Origin: Taklimakanibacter sp050246735 | GTDB lineage: Bacteria > Pseudomonadota > Alphaproteobacteria > Rhizobiales > Aestuariivirgaceae | Direction of reading: 5' to 3' | Assembly (NCBI GenBank): GCA_050246735.1 | Contig: JBFWVM010000003.1 | Location: forward strand, 310,001-374,000 | DNA: 64,000 nucleotides | Part shown: piece by piece, positions 31,645 to 39,019 of the stretch | Position numbering within the stretch: position 1 is the stretch's first letter | How the letters are laid out: each line of letters begins with the position of its first letter | Position numbers and translations under genes: made by a program | Notes under the pieces: model-generated | Told to the model about the DNA's origin: nothing | What the model saw: the letters and a program-made list of their open reading frames with translations, nothing else | Database searches by the model: none

Positions 31645-33603
31645 TCAGGCCGGGCGGAAGCCGGCTCTTTCCAGCGCGTCACGCACCTCGGCCGAGCGCA
31701 GCGCCTGGAGAAAGGCCTGGACCGCCGGCCGTTCCCGGCGCGCCGAAACCAGCGCGAAATCATAATGCTCCTCGGCGAGCGGAATGAATCCCAGCTCGGC
31801 CGCATGTGCCACGGGCGCGATGGTGACGCCCCAGTCTGCGCGCCTTTGCGCCACGGCCGCGGCCACCGCATTGTGCGAGCGCGGCTGGTTCCAGTAGCCG
31901 TCGGGTTTCGTCCCGCCCAGCAGCCGGTCGATGAGGATGCGCGTGCCGGCGCCCTGATTGCGGTTGACCATCAGGCAGCCGGGATCGGCGAGGGCCGTCG
32001 CGACGGCATCCGCGATTGAACGGTGCTCGAAGCGGGCGTCGCCGGGACGATAGACGATGCCCTGCATGCGCCGCCAGCCGGGCACCAGCTCCAGTCCCGC
32101 GCCGAGATAGGAGACGTTGTACGTTCCGGTCTTCTCGTCGAGCAGGTGGATCGGCGCCAGATCACATTCGCCGCGGCGGGCTGCCGCCAGCCCACCCAGG
32201 CTGCCGACGGCGATCGTGCGCGTAGCGAGGCCGGCCCGGGCGAGCGGCTCCAGCGCGAGATCGAGCCCGGTGCAATGGCTGCCGATGATGACGAGTTCCG
32301 GCACGCGCAGATGTGGCGAAAACAGCGTAACCTCGGCCTCTGTCTCCGCCGGCAGATGATCGGCCAGCGCGTCGATGCGCAGGAAACCGTCGGCTTGCGC
32401 AAAGGAGGTGATCGCTCCCGAGCCCTTGCCGGTCGGATAGGCAACCAGCCCGTCGTCACCTTCGACCAGCGATGCCATGACGAATTCCGCGCGGCCGAGC
32501 TCGGAGGCGATGCGTAACGGCACCCGCGCGGTCACATGGGTGTCGGCACGCGCAGGCAGGCCGGCCATGCGGCGCAGCACCGGCACGATCATGTCATGGA
32601 AGGTGAACATGGCCGAGGTCGGAAAGCCCGGCAGTATGACAACGGGCTTGCCGTCGCACACGGCAAGGCAGAGCGGCTTGCCGGGCTTGAGCGCGACGCC
32701 GTGCGCGATGATGCCCGGCTTGCCCAGGCGGGCGACGATGCGGTGGCTGACATCGCCGGCGCCCTTGGATGTTCCGCCCGAAAGGATCAGCATGTCGCAG
32801 GCCGCCAAGGCCTCGCGCATGGCCCTTTCGAGCCGGGTTTCGTCGTCGGCTACGGCGCCATAAAAAACGGCTTCGCCACCATTTTCCGCAATGGCCGCGC
32901 TGACGATGGCGCCGTTGGTGTCATAGACGGCGGCCGGCCGCAGGGGCTCGCCGGGCTGGACGAGCTCGTCGCCGGTCGAAAGCACGGCCACGCGCGGGCT
33001 GCGCGCCACCGCAACGCGGGCGATGCCGCAGGCGGCAAGCATGCCGATTTCACGGGAGCCGAGCAGGGTGCCGGCGCGCAACAGCATTTCGCCGCGCGCG
33101 ATGTCGGAACCGGCATAGGAGATGAACTGTCCGGGTGCCGCGCTGCGACGGACCTCGATCGCGTCGGCGCCTGCGGGCAGGGTGTGCTCGACCATGACGA
33201 CCGTATCGGCACCGCGCGGCAAGGGTCCGCCGGTGGCGATCACGGTCGCAAGGCCGGTCTCGACCGTTTCCACAGGAGCAGTGCCGCAATGGATGGTTTC
33301 GGCGGTGAGCCGGAGCCGGACCGGACCGGCTTCAGAAGCCGCGGCGATGTCGGCGGAACGCACGGCAAAGCCGTCGACATTCGAACGGTCAAAGGGCGGA
33401 ACGTCGATCGGCGCTGCAATATCGCCTGACAGCGCCAGACCGAGGGCGTCCGAGAGCAGCCGCGTCTCGCTGGGCACCGGGCGCGGAAACAAGGCCGCCT
33501 GGAAGCGGTCGAGCGCCTCCTCGCGCGACAATATGGTCAGGAACTGATCCTGACCTATGCCTTCCCGGGCGTGAGGCGGAGCGGAGGGCGGCAAATTTTT
33601 CAT
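31645..33603 (-). CDS. MoeA fused to a periplasmic-binding-protein-like domain
   Basis: A 652-residue fusion. Residues ~25-420 are MoeA-like: DRSNVDGFAV, LSGGTSKGAGDV in place of the usual GGVS(V/T)G, and LPGFPTSAMFTF in place of PGNP. Residues ~435-650 form a PBP-like domain (VIIGSHCTGLDLAL, RGECDLAPIHLLD, MVNRNQGAGTRILID, ADWGVTIAPVA). There is no signal peptide, so it acts in the cytoplasm. Such fusions are known in bacteria and archaea. The binding-protein domain is thought to bind molybdate, tungstate or a pterin ligand, but this is unproven. It follows the third MoeA-like gene by 15 bases. Confidence 0.9.
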   Translation of the reverse strand: MKNLPPSAPPHAREGIGQDQFLTILSREEALDRFQAALFPRPVPSETRLLSDALGLALSGDIAAPIDVPPFDRSNVDGFAVRSADIAAASEAGPVRLRLTAETIHCGTAPVETVETGLATVIATGGPLPRGADTVVMVEHTLPAGADAIEVRRSAAPGQFISYAGSDIARGEMLLRAGTLLGSREIGMLAACGIARVAVARSPRVAVLSTGDELVQPGEPLRPAAVYDTNGAIVSAAIAENGGEAVFYGAVADDETRLERAMREALAACDMLILSGGTSKGAGDVSHRIVARLGKPGIIAHGVALKPGKPLCLAVCDGKPVVILPGFPTSAMFTFHDMIVPVLRRMAGLPARADTHVTARVPLRIASELGRAEFVMASLVEGDDGLVAYPTGKGSGAITSFAQADGFLRIDALADHLPAETEAEVTLFSPHLRVPELVIIGSHCTGLDLALEPLARAGLATRTIAVGSLGGLAAARRGECDLAPIHLLDEKTGTYNVSYLGAGLELVPGWRRMQGIVYRPGDARFEHRSIADAVATALADPGCLMVNRNQGAGTRILIDRLLGGTKPDGYWNQPRSHNAVAAAVAQRRADWGVTIAPVAHAAELGFIPLAEEHYDFALVSARRERPAVQAFLQALRSAEVRDALERAGFRPA

Positions 33604-33618
33604 GGCGGCGCCCTTATA

Positions 33619-34743
33619 TCAGGTCGCGCGCAGAGAGAAGGCTTCGACGGACGTTCCGGCGGGATAGCCTTCGCTGTCGCCTGCGACCGCAAGCCAGGCG
33701 TCGGCCATGCGGATATGGTCGAGCGAGAAGTCGCCCACGGCAAGCACTTGCCACATGTCCGCTTCGCGACGCAGAAGCGCGATTTCGGCGACGCCCACGG
33801 CCGAGGCGATCTTGCGGGAAAGAGGCAAAGCCATGCCCTGCCGGGGCAGGCGGGCGGACAGACGGTCGATAAGCGGCTGGACCAGGAGGAGATAGCCGGC
33901 AATCGCATGGCCGGGCAGGCCTGGCAGCGCCACGACGGGCACTGCCCCGCATCTTGCGGCTGCGGTCGTCTCGCCGGGCCTGAGGGCGAGACCATGGGCG
34001 ATCAGCGTGCCGGCCTTCGCCAGGGCCCGTGCCGCGCAGTCCGTGCGTCCGGCGCCAGTGCCGCCCACCAGGACGACGAGGTCGCCACCGGCACGGGCAA
34101 GCGCTGTCGTGATCGCCGGAACATCGCGGGCGACCGTCCCGGTCATGACGCGTGCGCCTGCCTCGCGCGCCAGAGCGGCGATGAACCCGGTGGTCAGTCC
34201 AACGCCGTCCGAAGGCGCCAGATCGATGAGGCTGAGGACCGGCGCGCGGACCATGACCGCGTCGGAACCCGTCGCGCGCAAGGCCAGAAGATCGGCGGCG
34301 CAAAACCTTCGACCGGCAAGGACCGGAGGCCGGCCGACGGCGATGTCCCCGCCGGCGCGGCGCACATCCTGTCCGGGATTGGCTTCGGCGAGGGCTTGCA
34401 TCAATGGACCGTGATGCTCGACCAGATCGCGTCTCAGAATGCAGTCACAGCCTTCCGGCAAGGCTTCGCCGGCTTCGACCCACTGCGGCCGCCGGCTCAA
34501 CGGGACAGGTGAGTAGGAGGAGGCTCCGACAAGATCGAGCGAATTGAGCGCCCAGCCATCGAGCGCGGCCCTGTTCCGGGCTGGAAGGCGCATGTTCAAG
34601 GCCGGCATTTCGGCGGCAATGTGCCCGCTCGCCCTGTCGAGACGCATCGATATGGGCTGGACCGGAGCCTGGCCGTCGAGCAGGTCGGCGAACGCCACGT
34701 CGAGGCTCGTCAGCGCATCCTGCAAAGGTCGTGTCCTGCTCAT
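33619..34743 (-). CDS. Divergent MoeA-like molybdopterin-binding protein
   Basis: A 374-residue paralogue with the MoeA domain plan but altered signatures: RAALDGWALNS instead of S(A/N)MDGYA, VGGTGAGRTD instead of GG(V/T)S(V/M)G, and LPGLPGHAIAGY instead of PGNPVA. The GGTGxGxxD form is the one seen in MogA/MoaB adenylyltransferases. The start is ATG 34743; a TTG two codons upstream is possible. It is the first gene of a two-gene unit with the MoeA-PBP fusion. Its altered metal-insertion loop suggests a changed or regulatory role, or selectivity between metals. Confidence 0.8.
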   Translation of the reverse strand: MSRTRPLQDALTSLDVAFADLLDGQAPVQPISMRLDRASGHIAAEMPALNMRLPARNRAALDGWALNSLDLVGASSYSPVPLSRRPQWVEAGEALPEGCDCILRRDLVEHHGPLMQALAEANPGQDVRRAGGDIAVGRPPVLAGRRFCAADLLALRATGSDAVMVRAPVLSLIDLAPSDGVGLTTGFIAALAREAGARVMTGTVARDVPAITTALARAGGDLVVLVGGTGAGRTDCAARALAKAGTLIAHGLALRPGETTAAARCGAVPVVALPGLPGHAIAGYLLLVQPLIDRLSARLPRQGMALPLSRKIASAVGVAEIALLRREADMWQVLAVGDFSLDHIRMADAWLAVAGDSEGYPAGTSVEAFSLRAT

Positions 34744-34865
34744 GTCCAATGATGGGCCAGCCGACAGCGAGATTGCAACCGCCGGTCAATGAAGAAAGAT
34801 ATTGTCGCTAGGTCAGCGGCCGGCCGAGGCGATGAAAAGCTTATTCGTCTTCAAGTTGTTGGTTT

Positions 34866-34879
34866 GATATTATTATATC
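34866..34879. promoter_or_regulatory. AT-rich inverted repeat upstream of the small-RNA promoter
   Basis: GATAT-TATT-ATATC, a 5-base-arm dyad in an AT-rich patch about 125 bases before the divergent MoeA-like gene and 26 bases before the -35 region of the small-RNA candidate. It does not match the ModE consensus I know. A regulator site is possible. Confidence 0.25.
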
Positions 34880-34904
34880 TATAGATGCGTGACCTTTATT
34901 CACC

Positions 34905-34933
34905 GTTACAAACTGTAACATGCCCGCTATAAT
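34905..34933 (+). promoter_or_regulatory. Strong promoter with overlapping operator-like dyad
   Basis: A perfect -10 hexamer TATAAT (34928-34933) is spaced 17 bases from GTTACA (34905-34910). The -35 region is also one arm of a perfect inverted repeat, GTTACA-AAC-TGTAAC (34905-34919), so a bound repressor would block polymerase. Transcription would start near 34940 with no gene downstream. Confidence 0.5.
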
Positions 34934-34939
34934 CATATT

Positions 34940-35010
34940 CGGGGACGGTGACATTGCCCCCGGATCCGCACCCCGGGAGAGCCCTCGCCTTAAAAAGCGA
35001 GGGCTTTCCT
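34940..35010 (+). ncRNA. Candidate small regulatory RNA (~70 nt)
   Basis: Between the strong promoter at 34905-34933 and a terminator ending near 35010 there is no reading frame. The predicted transcript begins with GGGGACGG, can form a small stem between GGGG (34941-34944) and CCCC (34957-34960), has a C-rich middle, and ends in a strong hairpin. The surrounding 34744-35222 has no convincing gene. It resembles the plan of alphaproteobacterial trans-acting sRNAs but I do not recognise the family. Confidence 0.45.
34980..35010 (+). terminator. Intrinsic terminator of the small-RNA candidate
   Basis: A perfect 9-base stem, AGCCCTCGC (34980-34988) and GCGAGGGCT (34997-35005), with the loop CTTAAAAA and a following TTTCCT tail (the first T shared with the stem end). 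Confidence 0.7.
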
Positions 35011-35222
35011 GTTGGGGCCATGCGTGCCGGCATTCCCAGGTCAGGGTGCTCTCCAAGACTGCAACAAGCTCCGTATGACTGCCGTAAGGTCAATGCAGCC
35101 GTCGGGCATGATCCACCCGCTCGTCGATCCCGCGAGATCGCCGAATGCGACAAGCCTCCGAACAAAGCTGCGCATGCCCCAAGCCGGAAGCCCGATTCGG
35201 GGTGGAACGGCGGCGCGTCCCT
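35011..35222. other. Non-coding remainder of the 34.7-35.2 kb gap
   Basis: The rest of a roughly 480-base stretch without a protein gene. Short frames exist but have no ribosome site or recognisable protein. Nothing else was seen. Confidence 0.5.
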
Positions 35223-35591
35223 CTAGCGCCGTCCGCTCTTGCGCGCCTGCGGACCGTTCGCGATCTTTTTCGAGATCGCGGGTGCCAGCTTGGCCTTGAA
35301 CCTGCGGTCGACCGATGTGAACTGGAAAGGCTCACGCCCAAGCCAGAGCAGCAGCGAAAGCAGGTGCTCGACCGCAACAGGCGTCGAGCGCTCGAGCCGG
35401 AATATGACCGTATGATCGCAGCCGACCTCGCGGGCGAGATCGCGGATCGTGAAATTCCGCGCCAGCCTGGCGGTCCTCAATTCGACGGCGACCGACGACC
35501 AGGCAAAAGTGACAGGTGACCCGACCCGGGCTACCCGCTTCTTTCCTGGCGAACGAGAAGCAAGACGCTTTTTTTTGAGAGAGCTCAGCAT
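35223..35591 (-). CDS. Small helix-turn-helix (XRE-like) protein
   Basis: A 122-residue basic protein. Residues ~36-88 form a lambda-repressor-like helix-turn-helix: VELRTARLARNFTIRDLARE, then VGCDHTVIFRLERS and AVEHLLSLLLWLG. The N- and C-termini are rich in Lys and Arg (KKKRLASRSPGKKR; KKIANGPQARKSGRR). It probably binds DNA. It is a monocistronic minus-strand gene facing the small-RNA candidate; it could be its repressor, but there is no direct evidence. ATG start at 35591. Confidence 0.7.
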   Translation of the reverse strand: MLSSLKKKRLASRSPGKKRVARVGSPVTFAWSSVAVELRTARLARNFTIRDLAREVGCDHTVIFRLERSTPVAVEHLLSLLLWLGREPFQFTSVDRRFKAKLAPAISKKIANGPQARKSGRR

Positions 35592-35661
35592 TCATCCCCA
35601 CCCTACCGACCCCCTTGCAAAGTCTACAGCAAGCGGCGGCGGTTTCAAATGGATTTGCTCT

Positions 35662-36108
35662 TTACTGAAAAGTAACGAATTTGACCGGTACCGAGAATTC
35701 GAGCTCGTGCGGCTCGACCGGCGGGATCAGCACGGGCAGCGCGTAGCAGTTGCGAGACTCGGTTCCGACCGCCATGGGCTGGTCGTCGAGCAGCCGCGAC
35801 AGGCGCCCGATTTCGTTGCCGTATCCGCGCCGCTTGACGGCGATATCGAATCTGACCGACTGGACAAATCTCGAACTGCCATTCGAAACCTTCGCCAGCA
35901 CCGGCGTCTCGGCCGGACAGGCCGCGGGGTCGAAACTCGCGGCGATCGTCACCTTGTCCTCCTCGGCCAGGGTGCGGCGGTTTGCCATCGATTCATAAAG
36001 AGCCCAGCCGCCCAGCAGGACGACCGCAGCCAGCAGGATGTAGCCCGCCGCGCGCGGGAAAAATACCAGCGGCACCAGGAAAACCAGCACGGCGACCAGC
36101 CAAGCCAT
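35662..36108 (-). CDS. Membrane-anchored protein of unknown function
   Basis: A 148-residue protein with two adjoining hydrophobic segments at residues ~2-38 (LVAVLVFLVPLVFF, AGYILLAAVVLLGGWALY) and a soluble domain of ~105 residues with two conserved-looking cysteines (AACPAET, RNCYALP). The predominance of beta-like segments (FVQSVRFDIAVKRRGYGN, ELEFSVPVKFVTF) suggests an Ig-like or beta-sandwich fold facing the periplasm. No family recognised. It begins its own minus-strand unit. Confidence 0.6.
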   Translation of the reverse strand: MAWLVAVLVFLVPLVFFPRAAGYILLAAVVLLGGWALYESMANRRTLAEEDKVTIAASFDPAACPAETPVLAKVSNGSSRFVQSVRFDIAVKRRGYGNEIGRLSRLLDDQPMAVGTESRNCYALPVLIPPVEPHELEFSVPVKFVTFQ

Positions 36109-36349
36109 CCATCACCGTCCCGCTGCCGCGCCGGATGCGGCGCCCGGCAGCCTCATGAGATTCTCGCCCTGCACTTCAGTCTTTTCGAAGATCCGCATCC
36201 GCCATGGCCGAAATATAGGGCGACATGCGCCTGCGTATCATGATTTTCTGGAAAAGACCCGCGAGGTCCCGCCACGGCTTGTGCTGCCGTCAAGTCCAAG
36301 GGTCGGCCATACGGCCGCCGAGCGGCCTCCCGGCGATGGGCGGACCGGG

Positions 36350-36886
36350 TCAGTCGAACAGGTCGGCGAAGGGATTGTGCCGCTTCTTCCAGCGCGGTTT
36401 GCGCGGCAGAGCGCTGGCGAAATCGTCGGAGAAGCCGAAGTCGAAATCGAAGCCGCCCCTGACGACGACACGCGTGTTCTTCATCCCCGCATTCTTGACG
36501 AGAGCGAAAAGCTTGGCGGCATTTGCGGGCGCCAGGCGCACGCAGCCATGCGATGCCCGCGTGCCGAGACGTTTGGTATGGGGGCTGCCATGGATCGCAT
36601 GGCCTTCCATGGTGAAGAAGATGGAATGCGGCATCGGCGCGTCGTCCCATTCCTTGGAGAAATGATCGCGCTCCATGCGGAACGGCCTGAAGGTGCCGCT
36701 CGGCGTCGAATAGCCGCGCGCGCCTGTAGACACCGGCCAGACATAGGTCTTCTCGCCGTCGACCGTCACGGTCATCTTCTGGCTGTTCTTGTTGATCGAG
36801 ATGAGCACATGCTTGGCAGCCATGGCGCTGCCGGCGCTGAGCACCATCAGGAGCATGGCGGCGACCGCCACAAGCCTCAATCGCAT
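36350..36886 (-). CDS. L,D-transpeptidase (YkuD family)
   Basis: A 178-residue periplasmic enzyme that forms 3-3 cross-links in peptidoglycan or attaches proteins to it. The ATG at 36886 gives a signal peptide (MRLRLVAVAAMLLMVLSAGS, ending AMAA). The catalytic signature is complete: AIHGSPHTKRLG and the SHGCVRL motif with nucleophile Cys. Upstream are ISINKNSQKMTVTVDG and STGARGYSTPSG, typical of YkuD. The C-terminal ~35 residues (FDFDFGFSDDFASALPRKPR) are an unusual acidic-then-basic tail. Single gene on the minus strand. Confidence 0.9.
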   Translation of the reverse strand: MRLRLVAVAAMLLMVLSAGSAMAAKHVLISINKNSQKMTVTVDGEKTYVWPVSTGARGYSTPSGTFRPFRMERDHFSKEWDDAPMPHSIFFTMEGHAIHGSPHTKRLGTRASHGCVRLAPANAAKLFALVKNAGMKNTRVVVRGGFDFDFGFSDDFASALPRKPRWKKRHNPFADLFD

Positions 36887-37151
36887 GGACCTTCTCCCTC
36901 GCAGTCGGTCAATCCCCAATGGCCGGACGGCCAGCCGACCACCATTCTACCGATTTGCGCGGCTTCGTCCATGACCCATGGAAAGAGTCATGCGCCGCCT
37001 CCGCCGGCAGGGCCAGGCGGCGAACGGCGCCGGCCCGAATGTCAGGAGCACCATGCGGCGGCCGATGCCGGGCGGCTCACCTGGGCAAAGTTCCTGTTGC
37101 CGAAACGCCTTTTTGCCGCTTTGATCTGGGGCGCAGCGAGGGAGATGACAA

Positions 37152-38225
37152 ATGGCCTTGCAGGCACGAGGACGCGTCGCCAGCAATCCGCGCGAAGAGC
37201 TGGCCAAGTGGATGGGTGCGCGACAGAAGCATCATTCCGAATATGTCAAGCTGCTGAACGACCGGAAAAACGAGATCTCGAACATCGAGCTCGATCACGG
37301 GCCGCGCTCGGACAGCTATATGGCGGCTTTGCGCGAATTCGAGCGCCACGACCAGCAATTCGACCGGCTGCAGGCGGTGGTGCGCCGGCCCATCAACAAT
37401 CTGAACATCCCGCCCTGGATTTTCTGGGTGCTGGCCATCGGCCTGGCCGTCCTGGAGGCGCCGGTCAACAAGTTCCTGTTCGACTATGCGATACAGGGAA
37501 CGAACCTCACCTCCTATCTGGTGTCCACCGCCTTCGCCATCCTGCTCCTGCTGCTCGCGCATCTCGGCGGCCGCTGCATCCGCCAGGTGTGGTCGGAATA
37601 CCGCCGCCGCGTCGTGTGGTCCAATCTCGCCATCGCCTGTCTGGTGGTCGCCGTTCTCGCCGTTCTCATCTCCATTCTCACCATCGGGCGGGCGCGCTAT
37701 TCGGCCGGCGCGGCCGATCCGGGCCTCGGCGGCCTGTTCGGCGACATCGGCGGGCAAGTCAGCCAGCACGGGTTCTTCACCAGCCTGTTCAACGCCTTCG
37801 GCGATGTGAGCGCGCTCATCCTGTTCACCGTCAATTTCGGCGGCGTGATCATCGCCATGCTCCTCGGCTTCTTCAGCCATGATCCCGACAAGGATTTCGA
37901 CCACGCCGAGGCGGCGTTGCGCAGGGCGACGCGGCGGCTGAACAAGCTGCAGGCCAAATACGCCCAGTCGCGCGCCAGGATGATCCGCAAGTTCACGCCG
38001 GATCTCACCGGCGCCAGCCGGAACTTCGCCGATGCCAACAACAAGATCATCGAGATGAAGACCCTGCTGAGCGAGCCGCTCGACGAGTGGGACAAGTTCG
38101 TCCTCGACCAGCTCGACACGCTCGCCGAGGAGGCGGCGGAGAACGATGTCGCCTCGCAGCTCGCAGGCTCGCGCCTGCCGCCGAGCGAGGTGACCAAGGG
38201 CGTCAATATCCGGCCGTTGCGATGA
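37152..38225 (+). CDS. Four-helix membrane protein with coiled-coil termini, unknown function
   Basis: A 357-residue inner-membrane protein. Residues 1-80 are hydrophilic and helical (YVKLLNDRKNEISNIEL, REFERHDQQFDRLQAVVRR). Four hydrophobic segments lie at ~88-112, 120-145, 155-182 and 215-242. The C-terminal ~110 residues form an apparent coiled coil (AEAALRRATRRLNKLQAKYA). I recognise no family. It overlaps the next gene by 4 bases (ATGA), which encodes a secreted VWA-like protein, so the two are translated together and probably act together across the inner membrane. Confidence 0.65.
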   Translation: MALQARGRVASNPREELAKWMGARQKHHSEYVKLLNDRKNEISNIELDHGPRSDSYMAALREFERHDQQFDRLQAVVRRPINNLNIPPWIFWVLAIGLAVLEAPVNKFLFDYAIQGTNLTSYLVSTAFAILLLLLAHLGGRCIRQVWSEYRRRVVWSNLAIACLVVAVLAVLISILTIGRARYSAGAADPGLGGLFGDIGGQVSQHGFFTSLFNAFGDVSALILFTVNFGGVIIAMLLGFFSHDPDKDFDHAEAALRRATRRLNKLQAKYAQSRARMIRKFTPDLTGASRNFADANNKIIEMKTLLSEPLDEWDKFVLDQLDTLAEEAAENDVASQLAGSRLPPSEVTKGVNIRPLR

Positions 38226-39019
38226 TCCAACGCCTGAAACCGGCGCTCGCTCTTTCCCTCCTGACCGCTCTCTTTCTCCTCGGCGCGAGCCTGGCACCGC
38301 CGGCGCTGGCGCAGGCGATCGACTGGCAGCGCTATTGCGCGCCGGACGGCCGCGACGTCCTGCTCTTCCTGGACGTCACCACGCCCTACGACGCGCAGGA
38401 CAAGACCATCCTGGTCGACGGCCTGCAGCGCATCGTCGGCGATCTCAAAGGGGGCGATCGCATCGTCATCAGGACCATCGGCGACAGCGCCGCCCATTCC
38501 GAGCGCCTGATCGACCGCTGCATCCCCTATTGTCCGCCGAAAGGCTTCTGGGAGGATCTCCTGTCAGACTGCACCGGCGGCCTCATCCTCAATCACAAGC
38601 GCATTCTCATCAGGGAGATCCGCGACAGGACGCGCGCAAGGCTCGACAGTTTCCGGGAGCTCGAATTCTCCGACATCGTGACCACGGTCGCCCTGGTGTC
38701 GCGCGAGGAGCTGAACGCCGGGAAGGACGCCGAGATATTCCTGTTCTCCGACCTGATCGAGAACTCGTCCTTCATGCCCGGCGGCGAGTTCCTGATGCTG
38801 CCCAACGATGACCTCCTGAAGCGGATCGCGGAAAACCGGCTCGTCCCCAGCCTGCGCGGCGCCAGGGTGCACGTGTTCGGCGTCGGACGCGGCGGCACCG
38901 CCGAGCGCACGGCGCTGCCGATCGAAAGGCTGAACAAGATCATGGAATTCTGGACGAAGCTCTTCGGCGAGGGCGGATCGGCGAGCGTCTCGATCAGCCA
39001 GAACCTCGCCGTGGAGTAG
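38222..39019 (+). CDS. Secreted von Willebrand factor A-like protein, unknown function
   Basis: A 265-residue protein with a signal peptide (residues 1-30, ending PPALAQA). The N-terminal mature part resembles a VWA fold: strand LLFLDVTTPYDAQDK with a degenerate metal site (DVTTPYD instead of DxSxS), then LQRIVGDLKGGDRIVIRTIG. Later KDAEIFLFSDLIENSS and RVHVFGVGRGG fit strands of the same fold. Its ATG overlaps the membrane-protein stop by 4 bases. Four cysteines (YCAPD, RCIPYCPP, SDCTGG) may form disulfides. Convergent with the next gene, sharing 26 bases at the 3' ends. Confidence 0.65.
   Translation: MIQRLKPALALSLLTALFLLGASLAPPALAQAIDWQRYCAPDGRDVLLFLDVTTPYDAQDKTILVDGLQRIVGDLKGGDRIVIRTIGDSAAHSERLIDRCIPYCPPKGFWEDLLSDCTGGLILNHKRILIREIRDRTRARLDSFRELEFSDIVTTVALVSREELNAGKDAEIFLFSDLIENSSFMPGGEFLMLPNDDLLKRIAENRLVPSLRGARVHVFGVGRGGTAERTALPIERLNKIMEFWTKLFGEGGSASVSISQNLAVE

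Noticed and set aside
34866..34879. The GATAT-TATT-ATATC dyad as a ModE molybdate-regulator site
   Set aside because: The arms do not fit the ModE consensus I know, and no modE gene is in the window. It is left as an unidentified dyad.
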